From positions 1 to 46,299 of IMG/VR virus record IMGVR_UViG_3300032053_000140: 46,299 bases of DNA; one strand, written 5' to 3'. Shown here piece after piece: positions 1-8,367 of this stretch. The number at the start of each line of letters is the position of its first letter. The stretch's first letter is position 1. The notes under the pieces were generated by a model. The model ran no database searches. It was not told the DNA's origin and saw only the letters and a list, made by a program, of their open reading frames with translations. The stretch comes from a virus. The translations under genes were made by a program, and so were the position numbers.

Positions 1-609
1 AGCGGTCCTGATGGCCCGAGCGGTCCCGATGGTCCTAGCGGTCCTGATGGCCCGAGCGGTCCTAGCGGTCCTGATGGACCCAGCGGCCCGGATGGACCCA
101 GCGGCCCGGATGGACCCAGCGGTCCCGATGGTCCTAGCGGCCCGGATGGCCCGAGTGGCCCGGATGGCCCGAGCGGTCCCGATGGACCCAGCGGTCCTAG
201 CGGCCCGGATGGCCCGAGCGGCCCGGATGGCCCGAGTGGCCCGGATGGCCCGAGTGGCCCGGATGGCCCGAGCGGTCCCGATGGACCCAGCGGTCCTAGC
301 GGCCCGGATGGCCCGAGTGGCCCGAGTGGCCCGAGTGGCCCGAGTGGTGCGGATTCGTTTGTGAGTGGTCCAAGTGGCCCAGACGGACCCAGCGGACCAA
401 GTGGCCCGGAAGGTCCAAGTGGCGGGCCAACAGGTCCGAGTGGTCCCGATGGTCCGACTGGTCCCAGTGGTCCGAGCGGTCCTGATGGCCCGACTGGCCC
501 CAGTGGTCCGAGTGGTCCAGCAAATGTTCCTGATTCTTCGGGTTTGGGTGATGGGGATTGGATGTTGAATGTCACCAGTGGTGTGGCAACTTGGGTCGCA
601 CATACGTAA
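1..609 (+). CDS. Collagen-like fibre protein, 3' part (start outside window)
   Basis: Frame 1 is open from the first base to the TAA at 607-609, so the gene begins before the window. Nearly all of it encodes Gly-Pro-X triplets (GPD, GPS, later GPT and GPE), the pattern of collagen-like triple helices in phage fibres. The region ends in a short non-collagen tail of about 30 residues ([18 protein letters not shown]... ending VAHT), which resembles the '[16 protein letters not shown]' linker seen around fibre modules. Two other genes in the window (17678-18814 and 18877-22341) carry the same kind of triplet region, so this is most likely a tail or head fibre. It lacks the ~115-residue C-terminal module those two share. 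A GT4 glycosyltransferase gene follows after a hairpin. The collagen nature is certain; the place in the virion is inferred. Confidence 0.85.
   Translation, partial: SGPDGPSGPDGPSGPDGPSGPSGPDGPSGPDGPSGPDGPSGPDGPSGPDGPSGPDGPSGPDGPSGPSGPDGPSGPDGPSGPDGPSGPDGPSGPDGPSGPSGPDGPSGPSGPSGPSGADSFVSGPSGPDGPSGPSGPEGPSGGPTGPSGPDGPTGPSGPSGPDGPTGPSGPSGPANVPDSSGLGDGDWMLNVTSGVATWVAHT
139..317 (+). repeat. 80-bp direct repeat inside collagen coding region (99-bp period)
   Basis: Bases 139-218 and 238-317 are identical by eye, with a 99-bp offset (33 codons, 11 Gly-X-Y triplets). The period keeps the reading frame, so copies can be gained or lost by recombination without breaking the gene. Confidence 0.75.
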
Positions 610-619
610 ACAATCAGAG

Positions 620-651
620 AGGCGGCCGGAGTATGTATACTCCGGCCGCCT
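620..651 (+). terminator. Hairpin after collagen-like gene
   Basis: AGGCGGCCGGAGTA and TACTCCGGCCGCCT form a perfect 14-bp stem around a TGTA loop, just after the collagen stop codon. No run of T follows, so it is a terminator-like or RNA-stabilising hairpin rather than a textbook Rho-independent terminator. Confidence 0.6.
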
Positions 652-662
652 AAAGGACGCCT

Positions 663-1694
663 ATGTTTCATGTCGTCGGGTTGCCGAGTACGCGGACATC
701 AGGACAAAGTGAATGTCAGTTTACAGCATTGACGGGCAACTTCATTCGGATGATGAAGTCCTTGGGGCATCAAGTCATTCACTATGGTATGGGATGTGAT
801 GAAGTCTGTGACGAGGATGTTGTGCTTGGACAAGCGGTGCCGATGGATTGGACCGGGAAGTTTGCTTACTGGCCAGTATTTAACAAGGCTGTGGCAACTG
901 AGATCAATAAACGAAAACAACGAGGCGACTTTGTTTGCGTCATCAATGGTCGATTGAATCAAGTATTGGCTTCGATTGCTGACGTGATGGTTGTCGAATA
1001 CGCCATAGGTTACAATGGCACTTTTGCCAAGTATCGCGTATTCGCGTCATACGCACACATGCACAAGGTTTGGGGTGCCGAAGGTAGTTTTGATCCTGAC
1101 GGTAAATTCTATGACGTGTCGATTCCACATTATCTGGACCCGGCCGCATACCCGATGGGAGAGAAGGGGGATTATTACCTTTACATTGGACGTTTGACAC
1201 ATCGGAAAGGTGTTGACATCGCAGTTGAAACCTGCAAGCGCCTTGGACTCGGACTGAAATTGGCCGGGTTGGGTGAACGATACGATGCTGAACACGTTGG
1301 GTTTGTGACGGGAGCAGAACGGCTTCGTTTATATCAAGGTGCAATTGCAACTTTTGCTCCAACCTTGTATGTCGAGCCTTTTAACATGACGGTGCTGGAA
1401 GCACAGATGACTGGTACGCCAGTTATCTCGACTGACTGGGGAAGTTATCCTGAATTAGTTGAACACGGTAAGACAGGATACCGTTGCCGGACGTTGGAAC
1501 AATTCATGTGGGCGGCCCAACACGTACAAGAACTGAACCCAGAGTACATTCGACAACGAGCCATTGCGAATTACAGTCTGGATCGGGTTCGTTGGATGTA
1601 CGACGAATACTTCAAGATGCTTTTTGACCTGTGGGACAAAGGGTGGTACACGGAACGCAAACGAACTGAATTGGATTGGTTGGTGAAGGCATGA
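663..1694 (+). CDS. GT4-type glycosyltransferase
   Basis: A 343-residue protein with the GT-B layout of family GT4: an N-terminal half with a nucleotide-sugar style beta-alpha start (MFHVVGLPS) and a C-terminal donor-binding half. Visible hallmarks are [18 protein letters not shown] at about 172-189, the E-x7-E motif E238...E246 (EPFNMTVLE) and the following [16 protein letters not shown]. Family knowledge says such enzymes move a sugar from a nucleotide donor to an acceptor. The gene directly follows a collagen-like fibre gene and overlaps the next structural gene (ATGA), so glycosylation of a virion protein is a reasonable guess; DNA or host surface sugar are alternatives. It is clearly related to the N-terminal 350 residues of the fusion protein at 37578-39248, including the PSYAxMH and IPHYLD stretches. 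Confidence 0.85.
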   Translation: MFHVVGLPSTRTSGQSECQFTALTGNFIRMMKSLGHQVIHYGMGCDEVCDEDVVLGQAVPMDWTGKFAYWPVFNKAVATEINKRKQRGDFVCVINGRLNQVLASIADVMVVEYAIGYNGTFAKYRVFASYAHMHKVWGAEGSFDPDGKFYDVSIPHYLDPAAYPMGEKGDYYLYIGRLTHRKGVDIAVETCKRLGLGLKLAGLGERYDAEHVGFVTGAERLRLYQGAIATFAPTLYVEPFNMTVLEAQMTGTPVISTDWGSYPELVEHGKTGYRCRTLEQFMWAAQHVQELNPEYIRQRAIANYSLDRVRWMYDEYFKMLFDLWDKGWYTERKRTELDWLVKA

Positions 1695-2209
1695 TCGACT
1701 CGACCTTCTACGGTACGCTGCTTGAAGCGGATGATTACTTCGCCCACCGTCTCCATGAGACGGCTTGGACGGATGCGTCTGCTGCCAATCACACCAAGGC
1801 GTTGTTCGCGGCCCGATGCGTCATTGACGCCTTGAATTACAAGGGATACAAAGCAACCGTTTACACACTCTTGCAGGCAAATCCGTCTGCAACGCAGACG
1901 GAGATTCAGACCGCCGAAGCGGCTCAACCATTGGAGTTTCCAAGGGGCGCTGACGCAGTAGTCCCGGAAGCCATCCGCATTGCAGCGTATGAGATTGCGT
2001 ACGCGCTGCTTGACGGTAAAGACCCTGAGTTGGAGTTGGAGAATCTGGCGGTCAGTGCGATGGGGTACGGGGCGGTGAAGACCAGCTACGAGCGGTCACA
2101 ACTGCCAATTGAGCATGTGATAAATCTTTGCCCCTCGTCATCGGCTTGGCGACTTCTCAGACCATTTTTAAGAGACAGTGACGCGCTCAAGATGAGTCGG
2201 TTGTCGTAA
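1691..2209 (+). CDS. DnaT_2-like head completion / head-tail connector protein
   Basis: The 172-residue protein starts at the ATG that overlaps the upstream stop (ATGA at 1691-1694). The pattern EADDYFAHRLHETAW ... KALFAARCVIDAL near the N-terminus and a final LLRPFLRD match the phage family often called 'putative DnaT-like ssDNA-binding protein' (DnaT_2), which in phages sits among head genes and is now generally read as a head-tail connector. Its position just before scaffold and coat genes fits a virion assembly role rather than replication. The next gene starts at the overlapping TAATG, showing tight coupling. Confidence 0.65.
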   Translation: MIDSTFYGTLLEADDYFAHRLHETAWTDASAANHTKALFAARCVIDALNYKGYKATVYTLLQANPSATQTEIQTAEAAQPLEFPRGADAVVPEAIRIAAYEIAYALLDGKDPELELENLAVSAMGYGAVKTSYERSQLPIEHVINLCPSSSAWRLLRPFLRDSDALKMSRLS

Positions 2210-2844
2210 TGCACTGTCTTTACATTGTCACGAACCTTGTCAATTGGAAGATGTACGTTGGCATCACGACTAATCCAGCATTGCGATGGTGTAAGCATCG
2301 AAATGGACATGGTTCATATCTTGTAAAAGCGGCGATTGCCAAATATGGTATTGAAAATTTCCGCTTTACTGTGATCTATCAGAGTTGCGACGGAGAGTGT
2401 GTGAAATGGATGGAACAACAGGCGATTGCCGAGTTAAAGACTGAGGCACCATTTGGATACAATCGCAATTCTGGTGGAGGCGGCGCACCAAAAGGTGTAA
2501 AACCATCGGTAGAGATTGTGGCTCGACGGGCGGCGTCAAATCGTGGAAAGAAACGAGTTGCAGGTTTCGGGGAGCGGATGGCTGCAATTAACAAAGGGCG
2601 TAAACGAACAATTGGCGTGCGGCAACGATTATCAGAGATTCATCGAGGGCATCCAGGTTATCAACGACAACGTGATGCGGCAAGGCAGTTAATGAGTCGT
2701 TGTGTGCTTGTTGATAATGTGGCGTATCCCTCCATGAAAATAGCGGCGAGTCAAAATGGACTATCCTACTCGTCATTGCATAAGAGGTTTCGACGTTACG
2801 AAAAGTCTGGTTCCTTTCCTACGGGTTGGGCTTACTTATCGTGA
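2209..2844 (+). CDS. GIY-YIG homing endonuclease with NUMOD domains
   Basis: The 211-residue protein opens with the GIY-YIG catalytic fold: LYIVTNLVNWKMYVGIT at about 4-20, then ALRWCKHRNG with the expected Arg and His, and an acidic EQQAIAEL segment. Between about 85 and 135 there are NUMOD3-like Gly/Lys/Arg-rich DNA-binding repeats (APKGVKPS, NKGRKRT), and the C-terminus (LVDNVAYPSMKIAASQNG...LHKRF) looks like the NUMOD1 helix-turn-helix used by intron endonucleases. It starts in the stop codon of the preceding gene. I see no group I core around it, so it appears free-standing. Its codons look more A/T-rich than its neighbours, consistent with arrival by homing. Confidence 0.85.
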   Translation: MHCLYIVTNLVNWKMYVGITTNPALRWCKHRNGHGSYLVKAAIAKYGIENFRFTVIYQSCDGECVKWMEQQAIAELKTEAPFGYNRNSGGGGAPKGVKPSVEIVARRAASNRGKKRVAGFGERMAAINKGRKRTIGVRQRLSEIHRGHPGYQRQRDAARQLMSRCVLVDNVAYPSMKIAASQNGLSYSSLHKRFRRYEKSGSFPTGWAYLS

Positions 2845-2940
2845 CTGAGTGTTCGTTACCAGCTTTCGCTGGGTCAGGGCCACCGAGACTCGAATCGGCG
2901 GGATACCTGCTAGAATCATTCGAGGGTTTGGAGAAATGCT

Positions 2941-3774
2941 ATGTATCAGTCTCGTCCGTGGGAGTCTTGTTTTGAGGGTGAAGATGCTGCCGCCGCTGCC
3001 GCTGCCGCTGCCGTTGCTGCTGCCGCTGCTGTTGCTGCCACTGCTGGTGCCGTTACTGGCGGCACGACCTTTACCCAGGATGACCTGAATCGTATTCTTG
3101 CCGAGGATAAGCGCAAGCATCAGGTGCAGTTGCAAAAGATGGAGTTGCAACTGACGGAATTGACGAAGAGCAAGAGTTTGACCGATCAGGAGCGAGCGAC
3201 CTTGAAGGAGAATCTGGACGCCATCGCCGGTCAGTTGCGTACCAAGGAACAACAGGCTCAGTTGGAAAAGCGTCAGATGGAAGAGGCGCACGCAGCCAAG
3301 ATGACTGAGGCTGACGAGAAGGCCCGTGTGTGGGAGTCTTTGTATCGAGATTCCACTATCGACCGTTCATTGCAGGATGCGGCTGTGAAGCATGAGGCTT
3401 TCAATACGGCGCAGATGATTACACAATTGCGGCCGTGGACCCGTCTCATTGAGGTCATGGAGGAGAAGACGGGTAAAGGCACGGGCAAGTATAAGCCCGT
3501 GGTTGACATGCCGGACGTGGATGCCACCACGAACGAGCAAGTGATTATGACCCGCTCACCCGAGGAAGCCGTGAAGCGTATGAAGGAGTTGCCCGAGTGG
3601 GCCAACCTCTTCAAGTCCGGGGTGGTTTCGGGGATCGGTTCGAGTTCGGCTACCGGTGGCCTCATACCGGGTCAAGGCGGCAAGATCGACGTGCGGAAAT
3701 TGACTCCGCAACAGTATCGTGAAATCCGAAGCAAGAACCCTGAATTGCTCGGACTCGCTCCCAAGCGCCGCTAG
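2941..3774 (+). CDS. Capsid scaffolding protein
   Basis: A 277-residue protein directly before the coat gene. After a 25-residue Ala-rich stretch (about 17-40) comes a long charged, heptad-like segment (about 55-130; KHQVQLQKMELQLTELTK..., EKRQMEEAHAAKMTEADEK), the usual coiled-coil body of phage scaffolds. A conserved-looking block TIDRSLQDAAVKHEAFN follows, and a basic C-terminus (LLGLAPKRR) could bind coat protein. The start is set by GGAG 8 nt upstream of ATG 2941. Composition, length and position all support a scaffold that guides procapsid assembly and is then lost. The GCC/GCT-rich Ala run is simple sequence and could vary in length. Confidence 0.75.
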   Translation: MYQSRPWESCFEGEDAAAAAAAAAVAAAAAVAATAGAVTGGTTFTQDDLNRILAEDKRKHQVQLQKMELQLTELTKSKSLTDQERATLKENLDAIAGQLRTKEQQAQLEKRQMEEAHAAKMTEADEKARVWESLYRDSTIDRSLQDAAVKHEAFNTAQMITQLRPWTRLIEVMEEKTGKGTGKYKPVVDMPDVDATTNEQVIMTRSPEEAVKRMKELPEWANLFKSGVVSGIGSSSATGGLIPGQGGKIDVRKLTPQQYREIRSKNPELLGLAPKRR

Positions 3775-3821
3775 TCCCCAGGGGAGTGGTGAACTGAGTC
3801 AAACAAAACAAGGAGATTCAC

Positions 3822-5898
3822 ATGAATCGTCTGTACCAAAACCGGGCTTTCGTGGCTTGCTACGAGAACGTCCTGGATGCCTACATTCCTGAGCTTGATT
3901 AACCCAAGGCTCCTTTGGTTGGTGACAATCAATGAAACAACAGGGCTATATGCTGGAAACACCGAGTATGCACCAGTACGCGATGCGTGAAAATCTGAGT
4001 GCTGCGGTCAATCAGCAGGGAAGACCCGAAAGGGAACCCTCAACGACTGAACGCCCTGCCCCGAAACGAAAGAGAGTTGCAACGAAGATTAGCGAAGGTT
4101 TCCACTATGACATTCCGACAAGAGGTTGGAAGCGCACAATCAAGGATGGACGAGCGTGGTGTACGGATTGTTCGACGTGGAAATTGGTGACAGAGTTTTG
4201 CAGTGTTAAGGATTGTCCGTATCATTACTGTAAAGTTTGTCAACGGTTGCATAAAGCAATGTCTCGGTATTCAATGACGCGAGATGAAGTTGTGCGACTG
4301 TACGCGATTGGTCAGTGTGAATGTTGTGGTTCAGGATTCAAGAATCAACAACATAAACATATCCACCATGTTGATGGAGTTGTTCGCGGCGTGATATGTT
4401 TAACGTGCAATCATCTTTTACGGGATGAATCAACAGAACATCTTCAACGGTTGGAGTGTTGTGTAAGATTTATCAAAGATCGGGTGAAGATATAGTCTGA
4501 ACCTTGCAGCGATGCAAGGAGGCGGACAGAAATGATCCGCCCGACTCGAAAGAGTTGGTAACAGATTGTTGGGCACAGGAAGGCTTGGCCATTCTCGAAG
4601 AGAACATGGTCATGGCTAACCTCGTCCATCGTGACTTTGAGAACGAAATCGCCAAGTTCGGCGATGTCGTGAACACCCGTCGTCCGGGTGAGTTCAAGAT
4701 TCGCCGGAAGACCGATGGGACCACCCTCGTCCAGCAAGACGCCACCGCGACCAATGTGCCGGTGACTTTGGACCAGTGGTTCTATCAGAGTTTCGTGATC
4801 CGTGACGGGGAAGGCAGCAAGTCCTTCCAAGAATTGACCGACATTTACCTCCGACCCGCCATGCTGTCCATCAGCCGTGGCATCGACCGCGCCTTGCTCG
4901 GTCGCGTTCACGCTTACCTCGGCACTCCTGCCGCTGGTCGTGTGGGTCGGTTGGGTGGCTTGGCGGCTGCGACGGCCAGGGACTACTGCCTGGATGCTCG
5001 TGAGCGGTTGAACGTCAACAAGGCTCCCGTGGATGGGCGTCGGCTCGTCCTGGCTCCGGGTAGCGAGACTGCCATGCTCAAGACGGAACTGTTCATCAGG
5101 GCCGATCAGCGTGGTGATGGTGGATCAGCGTTGGAAAACGCCATCCTCGGCCGTATCCTCGGTTTCGACACCTACATGGATCAGAACGTGAACAACGTCC
5201 TGACGGGTGCGGATGTTGACGCAGGCCCCCTGACACTCGTTGCTGGTCAGGATGCCGGTTACGCCGGGGCTTTCAATATCGTGGTCACTGGGTTCGCTGG
5301 CGAGTATCTGAATATCGCTGGCAACGATCAACCCACCTGGATGCTCGATAAGACTTCCGGCGCGGTTGTTCTCAACGAACCCCTCAAGAATACCGTGCTG
5401 ACCAGTGCGGTAGTCACGCGCTACAAGAAGATTGGTGTAGCGGCTGATTACGCCAAGGGTTGGAGCAAGGGTATCGTCCTTGATACCTACACCACGGCCA
5501 AGGCTCCGCAAGTTGGCCAGTTGCTCTCCTTTGGGGTAACCCTCAATGGGCGGCATACCTATACGGTCATCGAGTCTGAGGACGCTGGTACGACTTGCAC
5601 GGTGTACCTGGATCGGCCATTGGAGATTGCGGTGGTCAACACGGACGCCGTATACCCCGGCCCATACGGTGCGTTGAACCTGGCGTTCCATCGGGACGCC
5701 CTGGCGCTCATCACCCGGCCGTTGGCTCTGCCCGACAGCCGCATGGGTGTCATGGCCGCCGTGGTTCCTCACAACGGCATCGGGATGCGCGTGCTCATGC
5801 AGTACGACATCAACGCCGGTGGCACCGTGGTCAACTGCGACATCCTCGCGGGTGTGGCGGTTCTGAACGCTGCCCTCTGCGTTCCGGTGCTCGGCTAA
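3822..5898 (+). CDS. Major capsid protein, P22-type coat, split by a group I intron (exons 3822-3895 and 4569-5898)
   Basis: Exon 1 has a strong AAGGAG site and encodes MNRLYQNRAFVACYENVLDAYIPEL; unspliced, the frame hits TAA at 3899-3901. Exon 2 continues WAQEGLAILEENMVMANLVHRDFE and runs to TAA 5896-5898. Joining 3895 to 4569 completes a Leu codon (CT+T) and gives 467 residues, a normal length for P22-type coat proteins. The C-terminal part (AFHRDALALITRPLALPDSRMGVMAAVV ... VLMQYDINAGGTVVNCDILAG; read in pieces) is the characteristic end of this HK97-fold family, and the region around 220-330 fits an inserted domain. It builds the icosahedral shell together with the scaffold just upstream. 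A hairpin terminator follows. Confidence 0.88.
3896..4568 (+). other. Group I self-splicing intron in the coat gene
   Basis: The 673-nt intron shows the core pairings. P1: exon GAGCT (3891-3895) pairs with GGCTC (3908-3912), giving the required U.G at the 5' splice site. P10: CCCAA (3903-3907) pairs with the first exon-2 bases TTGGG (4569-4573). The intron ends in G (4568). A conserved R-like element lies at 4037-4055 (CAACGACTGAACGCC) and an S-like element at 4486-4503 (GAAGATATAGTCTGAACC), able to pair as P7 (GACT/AGTC). Three hairpins close the 3' end: CCTTGCA-GCGA-TGCAAGG (4502-4519), GGCGGA/TCCGCC (4521-4541) and ACTC-GAAA-GAGT (4544-4555), two with GNRA loops. A CCC-GAAA-GGG hairpin lies at 4025-4034. 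An endonuclease frame fills the space between R and S. Confidence 0.92.
3932..4495 (+). CDS. Intron-encoded endonuclease VII-like (His-Me finger) homing endonuclease
   Basis: A frame of up to 187 residues within the coat-gene intron. The C-terminal half carries CxDCxxWK...CPYHYCKVCQRLH and then CECCG ... HIHHVDGVVRGVICLTCNHLL, matching the recombination endonuclease VII fold: two Cys pairs binding zinc and the HH catalytic centre with the downstream Asn. The enzyme would cut intronless coat genes and spread the intron. Its first ~40 codons overlap the intron core (R element), so the true start is uncertain; ATG at 3932, 3950, 3971 or 3983 are options and no strong ribosome site is seen. The stop codon TAG lies inside the S element (GATATAGTC). 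Confidence 0.82.
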   Translation: MKQQGYMLETPSMHQYAMRENLSAAVNQQGRPEREPSTTERPAPKRKRVATKISEGFHYDIPTRGWKRTIKDGRAWCTDCSTWKLVTEFCSVKDCPYHYCKVCQRLHKAMSRYSMTRDEVVRLYAIGQCECCGSGFKNQQHKHIHHVDGVVRGVICLTCNHLLRDESTEHLQRLECCVRFIKDRVKI

Positions 5899-5919
5899 TC
5901 CTGTCTGAGCGAGTTTCCG

Positions 5920-5953
5920 GCCGCCCGGCCGGACCTACCGACCGGGCGGCTTT
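5920..5953 (+). terminator. Terminator after coat gene
   Basis: GCCGCCCGG (5920-5928) pairs with CCGGGCGGC (5942-5950), with a further 3 inner pairs after one mismatch, followed by TTT. It would separate the highly expressed coat gene from the genes downstream. Confidence 0.75.
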
Positions 5954-5982
5954 ACCATCAACTGCGGTGAATGGAGACACCA

Positions 5983-6216
5983 ATGGACGTGTTTATCGAC
6001 GCCATTTCATTGCTCAAGCAATATGGCCCTCTGGTTCTGGTTGTTGCCTTCTTTCTTTGGCAAAACTGGGTCCGTGAGTGCCGTATGACTAAGCGCATCG
6101 AGAAATTGGAAGACGAGCAGCGAAACGTGTTGATGCCGCTTGTCGAACGATGCGCAGACGTGATTGCTCAAAACACGATGATGATGGAACGATTGGAGAA
6201 GGCTCTGGAAAAGTAA
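5983..6216 (+). CDS. Small single-pass membrane protein (holin-like?)
   Basis: A 77-residue protein. Start ATG 5983 is preferred over ATG 5971 because GGAG lies 5 to 8 nt before it. Residues about 8-30 (SLLKQYGPLVLVVAFFLWQNWV) form one hydrophobic membrane segment, followed by a charged, helical, coiled-coil-like tail (MTKRIEKLEDEQRNVL). Small proteins with one N-terminal membrane helix and a charged tail include class III holins and spanin-like partners, but the place between coat and connector genes is unusual for lysis, and a membrane-linked virion or regulatory protein is equally possible. No endolysin is seen nearby. The stop overlaps the next start (TAATG). Confidence 0.6.
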   Translation: MDVFIDAISLLKQYGPLVLVVAFFLWQNWVRECRMTKRIEKLEDEQRNVLMPLVERCADVIAQNTMMMERLEKALEK

Positions 6217-6725
6217 TGACGTATCCCGCTAACTACAGCTTGAATCAACAGATTCGTCACGTATTGTACGCCTTGAAGCGGCAGTACGGGGGTGCGATTA
6301 CCGTATACCAGAATGGCACGGTGACTACGGATACGAAAACCGGTGAAGTGACTCGAACGAAGACGGCAACCCGGATTCATCGAGCGGTCGTTCTGCCTGT
6401 TACGATCAGTCGAGAATTGAAGCAGAGCATTTCGGTGATTTCTGCCAATAAGATGACGGTGACGGGTGGATATTTTGAGGTTGGAAAACGGTTGTTCATC
6501 ATCGAACGCCGCGATGCTCCCAATCTCGCGTTACAAGAGTGTGATTGGATTGGTTACAACAGCAGGAAGTATGCCATTGAGAATTTTGAGGAGTACGAGT
6601 TTGATACGGCATACGTCGTTACCGGGAAAGAAATGCCCGGTGAACCACTTGGTATTGAAGGCTCCGTTATGGAGATCAATGCTGACGATGATCTTGCTCT
6701 TAACTCGGTTGCAAGGAGGATATAA
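6216..6725 (+). CDS. Putative head-closure / head-tail joining protein
   Basis: A 169-residue protein starting at the ATG overlapping the previous stop. It is rich in beta structure (ITVYQNGTVTTDTKTGEVTRTKT, MTVTGGYFEVGKRLFIIER) and lies in the standard slot between coat/connector proteins and the tail terminator. The 'tkTGevtr...' start followed by a small beta-barrel is typical for head-closure (stopper) proteins. I recognise the genomic place better than the sequence, so the role is an inference. The gene ends at the TAA of TATAATG at 6721-6727, which overlaps the next start. Confidence 0.5.
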   Translation: MTYPANYSLNQQIRHVLYALKRQYGGAITVYQNGTVTTDTKTGEVTRTKTATRIHRAVVLPVTISRELKQSISVISANKMTVTGGYFEVGKRLFIIERRDAPNLALQECDWIGYNSRKYAIENFEEYEFDTAYVVTGKEMPGEPLGIEGSVMEINADDDLALNSVARRI

Positions 6726-7222
6726 TGTCTGCCAATCCTAATTGGGCACGCTGGGTTTTCGCATCCGTAGCCACCTACTTGAAAGGTATCGCGGACAGTC
6801 AGACTCTTCCAGTTTTGGTGGAGGGTCTGCATGAGCGCACGACTGCATTTACACACGCCACGGATCGGTGTGAAGTGCGCATTACAGGGCCTTTTACGAA
6901 GGAACTGAGTCGCAATTATTTCCGTGTTGAAGTAATTGTGAACGTCTTGTTCCAAAGTCGTAACGACGAGGGCAAGAATCAGTACGACATCATCAAGAAG
7001 GTTGGCGTGTTTCACGAAGCAATGGATGGCTCCATCGCAATCTTCAAGTATGGAAATGAACCTGGTGACGACGAGCATGAATTGGTTGGTTGTTTGTCGC
7101 CAGCGCAGGGACGCAATGACACCATTCGCGTCATGCACTTTGGGCAAGTTGATCCGACCAACAAGTTGAAGCAGTCAATGGTTGACGCTCGCTACGTGAT
7201 GGAACTTTCCAACAACGAATAA
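6725..7222 (+). CDS. Putative tail terminator / neck protein
   Basis: A 165-residue protein preceded by an excellent AAGGAGG site 5-8 nt upstream. It opens with WARWVFASVATYLKGIAD and has a mixed alpha/beta make-up (TTAFTHATDRCEVRITGP, NYFRVEVIVNVLFQSR) seen in tail terminators, which sit on top of the tail tube and stop its polymerisation. The gene lies immediately before the tail tube gene, the usual place. No catalytic motif is seen. Function rests on synteny and general fold impression. Confidence 0.5.
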   Translation: MSANPNWARWVFASVATYLKGIADSQTLPVLVEGLHERTTAFTHATDRCEVRITGPFTKELSRNYFRVEVIVNVLFQSRNDEGKNQYDIIKKVGVFHEAMDGSIAIFKYGNEPGDDEHELVGCLSPAQGRNDTIRVMHFGQVDPTNKLKQSMVDARYVMELSNNE

Positions 7223-7237
7223 CAGGAGAAACTGAAC

Positions 7238-8293
7238 ATGGCTCGCATTGAACTACGCGATTGCGATGTCATTTTCCAAGACGGTCTCGCGGGGGTGGGA
7301 GCATTGACGGCTTCCCCGCCTGTGGCAACCGATACGGATTTGGACATCGACTCTGTTGTCTTGAACACCGTGGACACTGATAAAGTGCCCCTGGGTGCTC
7401 GTTTTACCGTGGACGGCGAGACAGCCGACACGATTCACGTCGTCACCGCGCGCACTGCCGCCCCATCTGGTGGTGTCAACGCTAAGCAGTCAGTCGGCAT
7501 CTCGGCGACTGGCGGCCATTTCCATTTGACATGGGGTGGTAAGACGACTGATGCCATTACCTTTGAGGCCGATGTGGCAGCCGTTAAGACGGCTCTCGTG
7601 GCAATGGAAGATGGTTACACGACTGACGACTGGGCTGTTACTGGCACAGCCGGAGCGTGGGTCGTCGAGTTCAAGGGTGTCTTGGGTGCAACACCCCAAC
7701 CTCTCTTGGTCGGCGACGGTTCGGCTCTTACTGGTGGAACCACGGTTGTAACCGTGGCGACTACGCAGGCTGGTGTCGTGCCTTTGGCGACAACCAACAT
7801 TGCTTTCACTCCCGCTCTTGGAGCAGGCACGTATGTCGATGATGGCGTCGTGACTTTCTTGCCACAACAGTTGGACATCAAAGTGGGTGACGGCAATATC
7901 ACTTACACCGAGCACAAGACTCACGAATACCTGTTGGACCGAGGCGACTTGGATACCGTCAGGGAAGGGAATCAAGTGCCGATGGACGTGAAGATGGAGG
8001 CTGTTTACGAACACATCACTCAAGGAACGAGTGAACCAGTCAGTCCGATGGATGCGTTGAAGGGTATTGGCGGTGCGGCTGAGTGGGTCAGCGCATCCAC
8101 CGATCAGTGTGAACCCTATGCCATCGACCTGATTGTTCTTCACACGCCGCCGTGTGGCACGTCTGAGAATGAGCGAACCACATTCCCGGACTTCCGCGCC
8201 GACACGAAGGAAGTGAATTTCAAGGAAGCGTCGATTTCGGTTACGGGCAAATGCAACGTGACTGAACCGATTGTGGAGCGGGACGTGGAATAG
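7238..8293 (+). CDS. Major tail tube protein with inserted beta-sandwich domain
   Basis: A 351-residue protein with RBS CAGGAG before ATG 7238. The N-terminal (MARIELRDCDVIFQDG) and C-terminal parts (TYTEHKTHEYLLDRGDLDTVREG ... VPMDVKMEAVYEHI) fit a tail tube subunit: beta strands that build the tube rings, with the 'xNPMDV'-like strand. Between about 68 and 185 an extra module is inserted: GGHFHLTWGGKTTDAITF ... VKTALVAMEDG ... WVVEFKGVLGATPQPLL. Modules of this 'GxFtLtf-GqTT...VqaALeal...ytVtF' type recur in many environmental phage virion proteins and probably project from the tube. Synteny with terminator and tape measure supports the tube role. Confidence 0.72.
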   Translation: MARIELRDCDVIFQDGLAGVGALTASPPVATDTDLDIDSVVLNTVDTDKVPLGARFTVDGETADTIHVVTARTAAPSGGVNAKQSVGISATGGHFHLTWGGKTTDAITFEADVAAVKTALVAMEDGYTTDDWAVTGTAGAWVVEFKGVLGATPQPLLVGDGSALTGGTTVVTVATTQAGVVPLATTNIAFTPALGAGTYVDDGVVTFLPQQLDIKVGDGNITYTEHKTHEYLLDRGDLDTVREGNQVPMDVKMEAVYEHITQGTSEPVSPMDALKGIGGAAEWVSASTDQCEPYAIDLIVLHTPPCGTSENERTTFPDFRADTKEVNFKEASISVTGKCNVTEPIVERDVE

Positions 8294-8367
8294 TCCTGTG
8301 AACGCTGAATACGGTAAGGTTGGCACGATGTCAACCTTACCTTTCTTTCTCCGCGAGGGAAATGAAC

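Noticed and set aside
1-345. Direct repeats that could suggest a CRISPR array or satellite
   Set aside because: Units are contiguous, codon-phased and encode Gly-X-Y triplets; no spacers.
11-364. Frame 2 product of Met/Ala/Arg repeats at the left edge
   Set aside because: It is an out-of-frame reading of the GPD/GPS repeats; the collagen frame runs through to a proper C-terminus.
2209-2940. Possible second group I intron holding the GIY-YIG gene
   Set aside because: No R or S core elements, no split gene around it: the upstream protein ends normally and the scaffold has its own ribosome site.
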